DNA from: Streptomyces sp. MRC013
GTDB taxonomy: Bacteria; Actinomycetota; Actinomycetes; Streptomycetales; Streptomycetaceae
Reading direction: 5' to 3'
Assembly: GCF_023614235.1 (NCBI RefSeq)
Contig: NZ_CP094264.1
Span: 744,001 to 808,000, forward strand
Length of the DNA: 64,000 nt
Shown here: positions 27,480-37,364 of the stretch, one piece after another
How the letters are laid out: every line of letters starts with the position of its first letter
Position numbering within the stretch: position 1 is the first letter of the stretch
Notes under the pieces: generated by a model
What the model was told of the DNA's origin: nothing
Database searches by the model: none
What the model saw: the letters and a program-made list of their open reading frames with translations, nothing else
Position numbers and translations under genes: made by a program

Positions 27480-30400
27480 TCTTCGTCCCAGGGGTACGTG
27501 GGCGCGTGGCCGGTGCCGGGCTGCGGGTCGGCGGGGGCCGGGGCGGATTCGGGTGCGCTTCCGGGCCGGGGCCCGGGGAAGGGTTCGCGGCGGGGCTCCG
27601 CACCGGGCCGGTGCGGGGCGGTCCGCGGGGGGTGGTGGTGCGCGGCGCCGGGGGAGGTGCCGGGCGGGTGCGGGCCGCCGGCGGGCGGCACGGGCGCGGC
27701 GGCCCGCTCCTCCCGGTCGCGGCGGTACCGCTCGTACAGGTCGCGCAGTGACCTGGAGGAGCTCTTGCCCTCCGTCTCGAAGGGCCGGCCGAGGGCTCCG
27801 GGCAGGGTCTCGGCCCAGAAGTGCCGCACCGGCTCCAGCCACTCCTCCGGTCCCCAGCGGGCGGTGAGCTCCTCCACGCGGGCCAGCTCGCGCGGTGCGA
27901 TCTCCTCCACGAGGTCCAGGAAGAGCGGGGACGGCGCCACCGGAGCGGTGGACAGGCCGGCCGGCTGCATGTGCATGAGCCGGTCGCAGAACACCCCGAT
28001 GATCGACTCCTCCTCCAGCAGCGCGGTGCGCTCGTACGCCCGCAGGAGCCCCGCCCAGCTGGAGAGCTGCCCGTCGAACGGTTCCACGCGGAGCGCCATC
28101 GTCGCGGACTCGCCGCGCTGGAGGCGGATGCGCACGACGTCCGGGGAGGCCGCGGCGCCCTCGTGGCCGACGAGCCCGTTCCACATGGCGCACAGGAGGC
28201 GGTGGAGGATGTGCTGCCGGTCCTCCTCGGTGCTGACGAGCCAGTCGTCCTGGTAGCCGAGCCGCTGCCGCCAGGGCAGGAAGTCGTCGGAGCGGCCGGC
28301 CTCCCGCGCCTCCGACCACAGCTTGAGCAGTCCGCGGACCTCGGAGATGTCGGTGAGGCTCATCCCGCTGCGGAACAGCACGACGGTGATGGACTCCGAG
28401 TCGACGGGGTGCGGGTCGACGTCGGCGTGCGGGGGCAGGTAGAGGGCCTTCCTCAGGTAGTCGGAGGTGCGGCCCTCACCCTCGCTCTGCGGGTAGGTGA
28501 TGAGCGCCTTGAGGGGGCCGTTGCCGTCGGGCGTGAAACCGACGGGGAGGAGCCCGGCGACCTGGGCGCGGAACTGCTCCAGCCACCGGGCGTCCACGGC
28601 GGCCTCGGCCGCCCCGTCGCCGGCGGCGGCGCGCAGGAGCTGGGCCATCGACGGCAGGAGGGGCCGCTCGTTGAGCTGCTTGCTCTCCTCCCCGAACAGC
28701 GCCTTGACGCGCCGCTCCAGCACGTGCTTGACCTCCTTGACGGCGGCGCCGTGGGAGTGGCGCACGGCCTCCAGGGCGCGCAGCCAGTCGGGGGCGCCCA
28801 CGAGCCGGCCGACGATCTGGGCGGCGTCGGTGTTCTCCTCGGGCAGGTGCAGGCTGCGGCCGAGGCGCTGGACGACGTCGTCGTAGAAGACGCGGAGGCT
28901 GTTCTGCGGCGGCAGCAGGTAGGAGACGCCCTTGCGGTCGTCGCGGTAGAGCTCGCGGCGGCGGGCGGCGAACGCCTTGCCCTCCTCGTCGGCGTGCCGG
29001 CGCAGCGCCGTGACGAGCTCCTCCAGTTCCTGGACGGCGTGGTTGAGGACCGGCCGCCACCGGGACTCGTTCTCCCGCCAGGCGTGGTGCCACAGGGCGT
29101 TGGCGCGCCAGCGGTACCAGTCGTCCTGTTCGGTCCTGGCCTTCCGCACGTCGGGGTCGCTCCAGCGGGCCGGTACGAGACCGGCGGCGCCGCCCTTGAT
29201 CCTGGGCACCTGCGGGGCGGCCTGCTGGACGTGGGCGGGGCGGCGGGGTTCGCTGCGGCGGTTGTCGAGCATGCCCTTGAAGCCGGCCTCCGCGACCGGC
29301 TCGGGGTGCTCGCGCAGCCCCTGGACCGCGGTCCTGACGTCGAACGGCCCGTACGCGGAGAGCATCTCCCGGACGGCGCCGCCGGGCTGGAACTCCTCGA
29401 CCAGCCGGGGCATGTCGCGGGCGAGGTCGCGTTCGAGCCGCGCGAGGGCGTCCTCCATGTCGCCGCGGCGGTGGTGGAGGGCGAGCGTCACGGCGCGGCT
29501 GCCGCGGGGCGGCACCTCGGGGTCGGGGACGTCGGGGGCCGCGCGGGACCACAGGGCGTCGACGCGGGCCTGTTCGAACATCTCCCGGACGCGCTGGGTG
29601 CCGTCCTTGACGGGGGTGCGCGCGCGTTCGTCCATGCTCCGCACGGCCTGGGCGAGGAGGCGGGCGGCGACGATCTCGGCGAGGTCGTCCACGGGGACGG
29701 TGAGGGAGGCGGCGAGGGTGGTGGACATGCTGCGGTAGCCGATGCCGGAGGGGGCGTGGCTGGAACGCTCGACGCCCTTGTTGATGAAGCTCTCGGCGAA
29801 CGACTGGTAGTCGTCCTGGGAGCTGCCCGCCCGGTCGGGCAGCTCGGTGCCGATGAGGGACATCACCAGGGCCGTGATGGAGCGGCGCAGGTCCTCCCTG
29901 CGGATGACCGTGGGCTTGCTGAAGAGGAAGGCGGTCTGCACGGTGGAGGCGCGCAGCCGCACGGTCGTGTCGCCGGGGTAGCGGACGCTGATCCGGGACC
30001 GGTGCTCGACGTCGCCGACGTCGGAGTCGGCGCCGGGCATGTTCTGGTCGTCGACGAGCCGGGAGAGGTCGACCAGGGCGCGGGCGCCGTTGAGTTCGGC
30101 CTCCCGGCCGCCGCCGGCCTCGGGCGGGAACGCGGACGGCATGACGACGAGCGGGTAGATCTTCACCCCGGGCACCCCGGCGTTGCGGAACTCGTGCCCG
30201 ATGAGGTGGAGGAAGTCGTGGTAGATGCCCGCGCCGGTGCCGCCCGCGACGGAGAACGCCACGAACACGTCGCACCCGCGGATGCGGCCGCCGCCCAGCC
30301 GCTGGAGGTCGCCGGCGGAGGTGCCGATGGCGCTGATCGCGGCGCGCAGCGGGCGCAGGACGGGTTCGAGGCCGCCGCGGAGGGTCGCGAAGAGGGCGGC

Positions 30401-30829
30401 GCGGCCGACGGTGGGCAGCTGGCCCGCGCCGTTGTGGAGGGGGGCGACGCGGGGCTGGCGGACGTCCGGGGGAAGCCAGTCGCGGGTCTCCTCGTGCAGG
30501 GCGACGCGGAGCATCCGGGTCACGTCGGACGAGCTCTCGAACCCGCCGGGCAGCAGGTCGTTCACCATGTGGGTGGTGCGCGCGTACGCGGCGGCCTCGG
30601 AACCCTTCGTGCTGAACTGCGGGTGCCACTTCAGGTCGCCCTCGCTGAAGTCGGCGTACACGAACTGGAGGCAGTCGGGCAGCTGGAACGGGGCGCGGCG
30701 GCCGCCGTCCACGAGCCGGGTGCCGTCGGGGCCGCACAGTTCGCGGCGCAGGCTCCGTTCGAGCTCGGCGCCGATCCGTCCGCCGGTGCCGCCCAGTCCG
30801 ACGAAGAGCATGGGCTGGTAGATCTTCAT
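27476..30829 (-). CDS. tubulin/FtsZ-like GTPase, large
   Basis: 1117 residues. The N-terminus MLFVGLGGTGGRIGAELERS is the nucleotide-binding loop of the tubulin-like (Tubulin_2) family, and VAFSVAGGTGAGIYHDF (195-201 AGGTGAG) is the tubulin/FtsZ G-box equivalent. After the GTPase part (about 1-400) comes a long helical region of about 600 residues with charged coiled coils (LEELVTALRRHADEEGKAFA) and a Pro/Gly-rich tail. FtsZ has about 400 residues, so this is a different class, usually found in operons with vWA and GTPase-associated proteins. It could polymerise or just act as a switch. Forty-four bases separate it from the vWA gene; the next gene overlaps it. Confidence 0.86.
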   Translation of the reverse strand: MKIYQPMLFVGLGGTGGRIGAELERSLRRELCGPDGTRLVDGGRRAPFQLPDCLQFVYADFSEGDLKWHPQFSTKGSEAAAYARTTHMVNDLLPGGFESSSDVTRMLRVALHEETRDWLPPDVRQPRVAPLHNGAGQLPTVGRAALFATLRGGLEPVLRPLRAAISAIGTSAGDLQRLGGGRIRGCDVFVAFSVAGGTGAGIYHDFLHLIGHEFRNAGVPGVKIYPLVVMPSAFPPEAGGGREAELNGARALVDLSRLVDDQNMPGADSDVGDVEHRSRISVRYPGDTTVRLRASTVQTAFLFSKPTVIRREDLRRSITALVMSLIGTELPDRAGSSQDDYQSFAESFINKGVERSSHAPSGIGYRSMSTTLAASLTVPVDDLAEIVAARLLAQAVRSMDERARTPVKDGTQRVREMFEQARVDALWSRAAPDVPDPEVPPRGSRAVTLALHHRRGDMEDALARLERDLARDMPRLVEEFQPGGAVREMLSAYGPFDVRTAVQGLREHPEPVAEAGFKGMLDNRRSEPRRPAHVQQAAPQVPRIKGGAAGLVPARWSDPDVRKARTEQDDWYRWRANALWHHAWRENESRWRPVLNHAVQELEELVTALRRHADEEGKAFAARRRELYRDDRKGVSYLLPPQNSLRVFYDDVVQRLGRSLHLPEENTDAAQIVGRLVGAPDWLRALEAVRHSHGAAVKEVKHVLERRVKALFGEESKQLNERPLLPSMAQLLRAAAGDGAAEAAVDARWLEQFRAQVAGLLPVGFTPDGNGPLKALITYPQSEGEGRTSDYLRKALYLPPHADVDPHPVDSESITVVLFRSGMSLTDISEVRGLLKLWSEAREAGRSDDFLPWRQRLGYQDDWLVSTEEDRQHILHRLLCAMWNGLVGHEGAAASPDVVRIRLQRGESATMALRVEPFDGQLSSWAGLLRAYERTALLEEESIIGVFCDRLMHMQPAGLSTAPVAPSPLFLDLVEEIAPRELARVEELTARWGPEEWLEPVRHFWAETLPGALGRPFETEGKSSSRSLRDLYERYRRDREERAAAPVPPAGGPHPPGTSPGAAHHHPPRTAPHRPGAEPRREPFPGPRPGSAPESAPAPADPQPGTGHAPTYPWDEE

Positions 30830-30873
30830 GAGGTCTCCCCTCGGGACGCGGGGCCCCGTCGTGCGGTGTCGCG

Positions 30874-33294
30874 TCAGAAGTTCGGGTCCCAGGTGCCGGC
30901 GCCGGCCCTGCGGTCGTCGTGGCCGCCGCCCGTACCGCCCGTTCCGTCCGGGCGGGTCCAGGCGGAGGCGCCGTCGCGGCCGGCCGGGGGCTCGGGGCGG
31001 GGGTCGCGGCGGAACCGGTCGCGCCAGGTCCCGCCGGGCGGGGTGCGGTCGTCCGGGGCGCGGTCGGCCCGGGAGCGGCCGGTGCCGGTGCGGCCGCCGG
31101 AGCTCCTGCGGTCGTGGACGGCGACTTCGAGGCCGCCGTCGAGCCGGGTGGCGGCGCCGTTCCGCACGGGCTGCTCGGGGCCGCCGTAGGGGCGCAGCCG
31201 GAGCTCTCCGGCGCGGGCGGCGACCAGCAGGTGGGCGCCGGGCGCGCCGGGCCCCCCGCGCTGGAGGGCGGGGGCGGTGCCGAGGCCCTGCTCCACCGTG
31301 AAGGCGAACCTGCCGCGCGCGCTCTGCCCGTGCCGCACGGTGAGCCGGTCCAGGGCGTGGCCGTCGCGCAGGAGTTCCAGTTCGACGCCGGTCAGGTCGA
31401 GCCGGTCGCGGCGGGCGCGCAGGCGCACCGCGAGGTACGCCCCGGCGAGCAGCGCGGCGGCGCCGCCGCCGGCGAGGACGGGCCACCAGCGGTCGATCCA
31501 GGTGGGCGGCGCCTCGACCCGGACGACGAGGAAGGCGCCCGCGAGGGACCGGCCGGGGTCGGCGGTGTCGACGACCGTGATCTTCCCGCCGAGGTCGCCG
31601 AGCGGGGTGCCGGGGCCGACCTCCAGGGTGAAGGGCGTGTCGCGGCGGCTGCCCGGCGGGACGGTGACGGTGGTGGGGGCGATGCGCAGTTCCGTACCGG
31701 CCGCCTGGTCGGCGAGGGTGAGGCGCAGGGTGCGGGGGGCGCCGTCGTTGTTGGTGACCGACAGGGTGCCGCGGACCGTGCCGCCGGGGTGGACGGCCGT
31801 GCGGTCCACGGTGATCCCGGCGACGACGGCCGGGGACCCGTCGCCGATGCGGGCGTTGAGCGGGCGCAGGTCGGAGGTGACGCCGGGCGCGGCCATGCGG
31901 GTGGTCAGCCGCAGCGCCCCGGTGGCGCCGGCCGGGACGGTGACCGTGCCGGTGAACCGCACGTCGGACGCCGTGCGGTCGGGGGCGCGGCCGTCGTCGG
32001 CGAGGGCGAAGCCCACGGGGTCGAAGCCGTCGCCGGCGAGCTGCCCGGTGACCTTGATCCCGGCGAGCTGCGCGGGGTCGGTGACGTAGACGCCGCGCCG
32101 GGTCTGCATGCGGACCTCCACGACGGCCTTCTCGCCGGGGTGGGGCGACGCGGGGTCGAGGACGACGGAGGAGCGGAGCCTGCCCTGCCAGATGGCGCGG
32201 ACGGCGACCTCGCGGTCCCGGTGCCCCTCGGGCGCCTCGACGCGGGCGCGCCAGCGGCCCGGCAGCGGGTCGTTGACGCGCAGCGCCTCCACGGGGCCGT
32301 CCTGGCCGCTGAGCTCGAAGGTGGAGCCGTCGAAGGTCCCGCTGGTCGGCACCTTGCGGCCGCGCGGGTCGTAGTAGGTGACGGTGACCTTCGGATCGTG
32401 CTTGCCGACGGTGATGGAGCCGTCGGTGGCGATCGGCGGAATCGTCACGTACAGGTCGGCGGGCGGCCGCTCGGAGTCGCCGGGGGTGAGGCCGGCGCAG
32501 CGGGCGGCGGCGAAGGTCTCCTGGAACGCCTCGTCGATGCCGGTCGAGTCGGCGACGACCCGCATGCGGGGGGTGACGGAGGGCAGGTCGGCGCAGCCGC
32601 CCCGGTAGCCGCCCTCGGCCATGCCGGTGAGCGTGGCGCGGTCGATGGCCGCGCCGAAGCCGAGGGGCCAGATCTGGACGTGCTCGCGGCGGGCGCGGGC
32701 CAGTTCGTCGGCGAGCCGCTTGGCGCCGTTGGCCCTCCGGCTGGCCGGGTCGGCGCCGTACTCGGGGCTGTCGTCCACGTCGAGACGGCCGTCGGTGAGG
32801 AGGAAGACGACCTTGGGGGTGGTCGGGGCGGCCTCTTCGGTGAGGCGGGTGACGGCCTGGCGGACGGCGGCCGGGAAGTCCGTGCCCGGGCCGACGCGGG
32901 CCGGGTCGCGGTGGGCCAGCCGCTGCACGCAGTCGCTGAGGAGCTGCCGTCCGGCGGCGTCGGCGACGGTGGGCGGGCACACCTCCCGCACGGGCGACTG
33001 GCCGGGCTTCTCGGAGCTGCCGAAGCCGATGACGGTGGCCCGGGAGCGTTCGGAGATCTCGCCCTGGACGAGGAGCGCGGCGGCCTCGACCTCGCGGGCG
33101 AGGTCCTCGTCGGACAGGCTGTCGGACTGGTCGACGACGATGGCGAAGTCGACCGGGTCGGCGCCCTCCGGGGCGGCCGCGACGGCGGCCGCCGGGGCCG
33201 GGGCGGCCGGCGCCGGCGGCGGGGCGGCGGTCAGGGCCAGGCCCAGGGCCAGGGCGGCGGCCCCCGCGGCGCGTTTGGTGCTGGTCAGTCGCAT
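30874..33294 (-). CDS. secreted, membrane-anchored vWA-domain protein
   Basis: 806 residues from ATG 33294. Signal peptide about 1-30 (AAALALGLALTAAPP). A von Willebrand A domain follows at about 48-270 with a complete MIDAS: DQSDS at 55-59, the Thr in VGPGTDFPAAV, and the Asp in VVFLLTDGRLDVDD. Two or more Ig/beta-sandwich domains follow (TVRGTLSVTNNDGAPRTLRL). Then one membrane helix (WWPVLAGGGAAALLAGAYLA) and a cytoplasmic tail with a beta-rich part and a disordered end. vWA domains bind protein ligands through a metal ion. With the domain outside the cell this may be the sensor for the inner components. Confidence 0.87.
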   Translation of the reverse strand: MRLTSTKRAAGAAALALGLALTAAPPPAPAAPAPAAAVAAAPEGADPVDFAIVVDQSDSLSDEDLAREVEAAALLVQGEISERSRATVIGFGSSEKPGQSPVREVCPPTVADAAGRQLLSDCVQRLAHRDPARVGPGTDFPAAVRQAVTRLTEEAAPTTPKVVFLLTDGRLDVDDSPEYGADPASRRANGAKRLADELARARREHVQIWPLGFGAAIDRATLTGMAEGGYRGGCADLPSVTPRMRVVADSTGIDEAFQETFAAARCAGLTPGDSERPPADLYVTIPPIATDGSITVGKHDPKVTVTYYDPRGRKVPTSGTFDGSTFELSGQDGPVEALRVNDPLPGRWRARVEAPEGHRDREVAVRAIWQGRLRSSVVLDPASPHPGEKAVVEVRMQTRRGVYVTDPAQLAGIKVTGQLAGDGFDPVGFALADDGRAPDRTASDVRFTGTVTVPAGATGALRLTTRMAAPGVTSDLRPLNARIGDGSPAVVAGITVDRTAVHPGGTVRGTLSVTNNDGAPRTLRLTLADQAAGTELRIAPTTVTVPPGSRRDTPFTLEVGPGTPLGDLGGKITVVDTADPGRSLAGAFLVVRVEAPPTWIDRWWPVLAGGGAAALLAGAYLAVRLRARRDRLDLTGVELELLRDGHALDRLTVRHGQSARGRFAFTVEQGLGTAPALQRGGPGAPGAHLLVAARAGELRLRPYGGPEQPVRNGAATRLDGGLEVAVHDRRSSGGRTGTGRSRADRAPDDRTPPGGTWRDRFRRDPRPEPPAGRDGASAWTRPDGTGGTGGGHDDRRAGAGTWDPNF

Positions 33295-33301
33295 GTCTCG
33301 G

Positions 33302-33796
33302 TCACCACAGTTCACTCGAGAGGGCCAGCGCCGCGCCGAGGGCCAGGCAGAGGACGCCCGCGCGCAGCCAGCGGTATTTGGCGGCCAGGACCTGTCCGTG
33401 GACGCTGGCCTGGTCAAGGAGCCAGGAAGTCGTGTCGGCACCGGCCTCGGTGAGCCGGTCGAGCAGCGCGCCGACGGGGGCGCCGGCGATGAGGTCGCGC
33501 AGGAGGGTGCGGTCGGCGCCGATCCGGGTGCGGGGCAGGACCACCGCGACGAGCATCAGCATTCCGACGCTCCACAGGGCGACGGCGAGGGCGACGAGGA
33601 CGGCGGCGAACCCGTGCGCGGTGAGGTACGCGGGGTTGCGGGCGAAGACGACGGCGAGGAAGGCGAGCGCGCCGGACAGCAGGATCGCCGCCTTGGTGTC
33701 GGCGCGGCCTATGTCCTCGCGGACGGTGCTCAGCAGGCGCTCCGCGAGGGCGCGGACCTCGTCGGGGGAGGCGGGGGCGCCGCCCGTGCCGCTCAC
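33302..33796 (-). CDS. Pycsar-effector-type membrane protein (PycTM-like)
   Basis: 164 residues. A short N-terminal helix leads to RADTKAAILLSG (DTKA at 33-36), the hallmark of the Pycsar effector family. Then come hydrophobic helices at about 37-52, 63-86 and 143-164 (WLRAGVLCLALGAALAL), with an amphipathic stretch between. In known Pycsar systems a cyclase makes cCMP or cUMP on phage infection and the TM effector damages the membrane. A cyclase-like gene lies three genes upstream in the same operon, which supports the call. ATGA overlap with the SPFH gene; seven bases to the vWA gene. Confidence 0.8.
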   Translation of the reverse strand: MSGTGGAPASPDEVRALAERLLSTVREDIGRADTKAAILLSGALAFLAVVFARNPAYLTAHGFAAVLVALAVALWSVGMLMLVAVVLPRTRIGADRTLLRDLIAGAPVGALLDRLTEAGADTTSWLLDQASVHGQVLAAKYRWLRAGVLCLALGAALALSSELW

Positions 33797-35037
33797 TCGT
33801 CGTCCCAGTCGTCGAAGTCGGCGCTGGGGGGCGCGGGCGGGGCGTACGACGGGGCGTCGCCGTCACGGCGGAGGGCGTCCCGCCCGGGCGCGCCGGCGTC
33901 GCGGCCGTGTCCGCGTTCGCGGGCGGACTGGACGCTGGTCGGTTCGTGGACGCGGTGCGGGTCGTCGTCGCCCGGGTCCGCGGGCCGGGGGCCGGGGGGC
34001 TCGTCCTCCCAGGGCGGGCGGACCGGTTCGGCGGACGGACCGCCGTCGGTGAGGGCGCGGGGCCGGGGGCGCGGCAGGTCCAGGACCCGGTCCGCGACGC
34101 CGCCGAGGACGCCGCCGCTGCTGCTGCGCAGGTGCTCCAGGACCTGGTAGGTCATCTGGTCCAGGTCGTGGCGCTCGATGACGCCGGTGTCGATGAGCCG
34201 GTGCAGGACGGCGAGGAAGTCGGCCTTGCCCTCCCGCTCCTCCGCGAGGAGCTGCCGGCGGATCTCCCACTGCTTGTCGGGGTTGGCCGCCATGTGGTGG
34301 GCGATCTGCGCGGCCTCGCCCTGCTGGAGCACCGCCTGGAGCTCCCGCGCCCGGTCGGCGAGGAGCTGCCGGTCGTAGGCGTCCCTGCGGCGCTCCCGTT
34401 CGGCGACGCGCCGGTCGACGCCCATGCCGACGAGGGTGCGGTCGGCCTCGGCGAGCTGTCCCTTCACGTCGCTGTCGAGGTCGAAGAAGACCAGGACGCG
34501 GGCGCGCAGCCCGAGGTCCCGTCCGAAGTGGAGGCGCCCGGCGGCCAGTTCGTCCCGTACGGCCTCGTCGGCGCGCTGGGCCTCGGTGATCCCGAACCGG
34601 CGGGAGACGGCACGCAGCCCGTCGAGGAGGTCGTCGCGCAGGAGTTCGGCGACGTCCCACACCTGGCGGGTGACGACGAGGTGCGGATCGTCGACCTCCC
34701 ACTGGACGCTCGCCTTGGCGCGGAAGGACACCCCGTCGCCGGCGGCGGGCAGTTCGAGGTCGAACTCGGTGACGTTGCGGCCGAGCAGCACCTCGAAGAC
34801 GGTGTAGGGGCCGCCGAAGAGGGGCGTGCCGTGGTCCTCCTTGCGGTCGGGCCACATCACGCGGTGGCCGCCGTTGCGGTAGAGGAGGACGGCGGCGAGG
34901 CGTCCGCTGGTGCGCCGGTAGGGCGGCGGGCACTCGCGCAGGAGGGGCCCGCGGGGGCGGGTCCCGGGCGGGCCGCCGTCGGGCCGTCCCTGCTCGGCGT
35001 CGTCCCGGGGTTCGTACGGGGCGGGTCCGGGGGTCAT
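33793..35037 (-). CDS. SPFH/band-7-like protein
   Basis: 414 residues. Residues about 60-230 have the pattern of SPFH domains: VMWPDRKEDHGTPLFGG, FRAKASVQWEVDDPHLVV, a helical segment LLRDDLLDGLRAVSRRFGIT and a closing beta strand ARVLVFFDLDSD. A charged helical coiled coil follows (VAERERRRDAYDRQLLADRA, IRRQLLAEEREGKADFLAVL). The tail is acidic and disordered, ending SADFDDWDDE. SPFH proteins form membrane-associated rings, and some bacterial defence operons use them with membrane effectors. There is no clear N-terminal membrane helix. The assignment is by pattern only and an alternative scaffold fold is possible. Confidence 0.65.
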   Translation of the reverse strand: MTPGPAPYEPRDDAEQGRPDGGPPGTRPRGPLLRECPPPYRRTSGRLAAVLLYRNGGHRVMWPDRKEDHGTPLFGGPYTVFEVLLGRNVTEFDLELPAAGDGVSFRAKASVQWEVDDPHLVVTRQVWDVAELLRDDLLDGLRAVSRRFGITEAQRADEAVRDELAAGRLHFGRDLGLRARVLVFFDLDSDVKGQLAEADRTLVGMGVDRRVAERERRRDAYDRQLLADRARELQAVLQQGEAAQIAHHMAANPDKQWEIRRQLLAEEREGKADFLAVLHRLIDTGVIERHDLDQMTYQVLEHLRSSSGGVLGGVADRVLDLPRPRPRALTDGGPSAEPVRPPWEDEPPGPRPADPGDDDPHRVHEPTSVQSARERGHGRDAGAPGRDALRRDGDAPSYAPPAPPSADFDDWDDE

Positions 35038-37364
35038 CGCTCGGCTCCTTCCGCCACGGCGTCCCACATGCGGCCGGCCGCGGCTCTGTCCAGGGGCTTG
35101 TCCCGGTCGCGTACGAGCCCCGTCAGCAGGCCGCGCAACCGGTCGCGGTCCCGGGGGGTGGTGGCGAGCGGCGGCAGGAGGCCGTCGACCAGCCGCAGGG
35201 TCTCGGGGTCCCGGGCGGCGCGCCGCAGCAGGGAGGCGAGGCCCTCCAGGGCGGGCGCCCCGGAGCGGGGGGTGCCGAGGGCGGCCCGGACGAGCGCCGC
35301 CAGGGGGGCCGTCAGTTCGGGCCGGGTGGCGAGCAGCGCGAGCAGCAGCGGCCGGGCGCCGTGCGGTTCGAGGTGCGGGACCTCGGTGAGGCCCCAGAGG
35401 TGGGTGGTGCGCATGGTGAGCGTGCCGATCGTGGTGAGCAGGACGAGGTCGGCGAGGGCGCGCCGCCCGTCGCCGAGCCAGTGGCCGAGGCGGTGGGTGA
35501 CGGTCTCGGGGTCGGCGGAGGCCAGGAGGCGCATGGCGCTGAAGGAGGCGGTGCCGAGGAGGTCGGGGTCGGCGCCGTCGCCGGCGCGCACGACGGCCCC
35601 GAGCGCGTCGAGGGAGGAGCGGACGGACCCGGCGGGCAGGACGTAGCCGTGGGCGAGGACGGCGGTGTCGACGAGCGCGGCGTCGCCGCTCCTGGCCCAC
35701 TCGCGCAGGACGGCGGCGACGGCCGGCTGGACGCGGGGGTCGCGGGCGGCCTCGGCGAGGGCGGTGGCGGCGGCCATGCGCGGGACCCGGCCGTCGAGGG
35801 CGGCGAGGGGGCGGACGAGTTCGCCGAAGCCGTACACCCAGTCCCAGGAGCACAGGACGCCGGCGGCGACGGAGGCGCGGACCCACACCTCGGGGCGGGG
35901 GTCGTCGCACAGGCCGCGCAGCCAGCGGGCGACGGGGCCGCGGACGTTGTGGTGGCCGTGCCACACCTCGCGGAGGACGGCGGTGGCGAGGGCGTCGCCC
36001 TGGAAGCGGACGACGCGGGCGGGGACGCGGGCGGCGCCGAGGTCGAGTTCGCCGTCCTCGACGACGGAGCGGGCGACGACGGGCCGGTTTTCGGCGTGGG
36101 TGCCGAACAGGCGGCGTCCGACGGGGTGCGCGGGGTCGAGGGTGACGGCGAGTTCCCAGGCGAGCAGTTCGGCGGCCTCGGCGGTGAGGCTGTACGCGGA
36201 GCCGTTGAAGACGGCGACGGCGATGCGGAACGCGGCGGCGTTCAGCGCGGGCAGCGCCTCGGGGAGCGTGCCGGGCCGGTCGGCGCCGGCGAACCAGGCG
36301 CGGGCCTGGGCGCGGACGAAGGCGCCGCAGTCGTCGAGGAGCTGGTCCCGGGTGAGTTCGCCCTTCTGGTGGCGGGCGAGGTGGTCGGCGAGCCGCGCGG
36401 CCTCGCGGGGGCGCAGTTCGTCGAGGCCGAGGGCGCGGACGACGTCCTCGTGGGCGGCGAGGGCGCGGGCCTCGGCGAGGGCGCCCTCGGGCTCGCCGCG
36501 CAGCAGGGTGCGCAGGTGGCGGTGGAGGACCTCGGCGGGTGACGGGGGCGGGCAGTACGCGCCGTACCGGCCCTGGAGGAGCCGGTCGGCGAGGGCGCCG
36601 CTCTCGACGAGGACCACGCCGTACGAGTCCTTGGCGCGGAGTTGGCCGCTGAAGCGGTCGAGGTGGAGTTCGGTGAGGCGGCGGGGGCGGGGTGCCCGGT
36701 CGGCGCCGTCGGGTTCGGGCTCGGCGCCGGTGCCGTCCTCGGGCGGGAGTTCCAGGAGGTAGCCGTGGCCGCGCTGGAGGGCGTCGTCGGTGATCGTGTG
36801 CACGGCGGTGGCCGGGTCGAGCCGGGTGACGCGGTCGCCGGTGAGTTCGGAGAGCAGGGCGAGCGCGGTGGCGGTGCGGCCGCTGCCGGGTTCACCGGTG
36901 AGGACGAGCAGCCCGCAGGAGCGCAGGAGTTGCTTCATCCGCTGGTAGCCGGCGGTCTCGCAGTAGACGTCGGCGAGCCGGCCCAGGGTCTCGTCCGGTA
37001 CGGCGCCCTGGACGGCGGGCGGCCCGGAGTCCGTCCAGAACTGGTTGATGAAGGTGTTGTCCTCGAAGACCTGGCCGTCGCCGCGGATGTCGTAGCGGCG
37101 TTCGGAGCGGCCGTGCTCGAAGGTGGTGCGGGCGGCGTGGGCGGTGCCGGCGCCGCCGGTGCCGCCGGACGCGCCGAGCGGGTTGCGGCCGGCGTGGTCG
37201 AAGGGGTTGGGCGGGGGTTCGGGCGCGCGGTCGGCGTCGGCGCCGTCCCTGCCGGCGCCGTCGCGGTCGCGGTCCTGGTCGCGGTCCCGGTCGCGGTCGC
37301 GGTCAGCGGGTTCGGCCTCGGCGGCGCGGTGGTCGGACTGCGGGGCGTCGTCGTGGTCGGTCAT
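35034..37364 (-). CDS. P-loop ATPase with C-terminal helical repeats
   Basis: 776 residues. The N-terminus is disordered and contains a D-R repeat (about 21-35) encoded by a hexanucleotide-type repeat. A tag GDGQVFEDNTFINQFW (98-104 QVFEDNT) follows. Walker A is GEPGSGRT at 157-164 in LLVLTGEPGSGRTATALALL. VVLVESGAL near 250 may be the Walker B strand, with the usual acidic residue not clear. After a helical middle come HEAT-like repeats (RVPRMAAATALAEAARDPRV, GVLCSWDWVYGFGELVRPLA). It is STAND-like but smaller. The tag is shared with the C-terminus of the cyclase gene just upstream, whose stop overlaps this start by ATGA. Probable sensor or switch of the operon. Confidence 0.8.
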   Translation of the reverse strand: MTDHDDAPQSDHRAAEAEPADRDRDRDRDQDRDRDGAGRDGADADRAPEPPPNPFDHAGRNPLGASGGTGGAGTAHAARTTFEHGRSERRYDIRGDGQVFEDNTFINQFWTDSGPPAVQGAVPDETLGRLADVYCETAGYQRMKQLLRSCGLLVLTGEPGSGRTATALALLSELTGDRVTRLDPATAVHTITDDALQRGHGYLLELPPEDGTGAEPEPDGADRAPRPRRLTELHLDRFSGQLRAKDSYGVVLVESGALADRLLQGRYGAYCPPPSPAEVLHRHLRTLLRGEPEGALAEARALAAHEDVVRALGLDELRPREAARLADHLARHQKGELTRDQLLDDCGAFVRAQARAWFAGADRPGTLPEALPALNAAAFRIAVAVFNGSAYSLTAEAAELLAWELAVTLDPAHPVGRRLFGTHAENRPVVARSVVEDGELDLGAARVPARVVRFQGDALATAVLREVWHGHHNVRGPVARWLRGLCDDPRPEVWVRASVAAGVLCSWDWVYGFGELVRPLAALDGRVPRMAAATALAEAARDPRVQPAVAAVLREWARSGDAALVDTAVLAHGYVLPAGSVRSSLDALGAVVRAGDGADPDLLGTASFSAMRLLASADPETVTHRLGHWLGDGRRALADLVLLTTIGTLTMRTTHLWGLTEVPHLEPHGARPLLLALLATRPELTAPLAALVRAALGTPRSGAPALEGLASLLRRAARDPETLRLVDGLLPPLATTPRDRDRLRGLLTGLVRDRDKPLDRAAAGRMWDAVAEGAER

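Noticed and set aside
24909..28256. Plus-strand open frame of over 1100 codons opposite the membrane and tubulin-like genes
   Set aside because: It is an antisense shadow made by high GC. Its product is Gly/Arg/Val-rich with no domain, and the minus-strand genes have the expected overlaps, starts and motifs.
27476..32980. One minus-strand frame spanning the tubulin-like gene and most of the vWA gene
   Set aside because: The part above 30829 is the shadow frame of the vWA gene, rich in Arg/Pro. The real tubulin-like start is at 30829, where MKIYQPMLFVGLGG begins.
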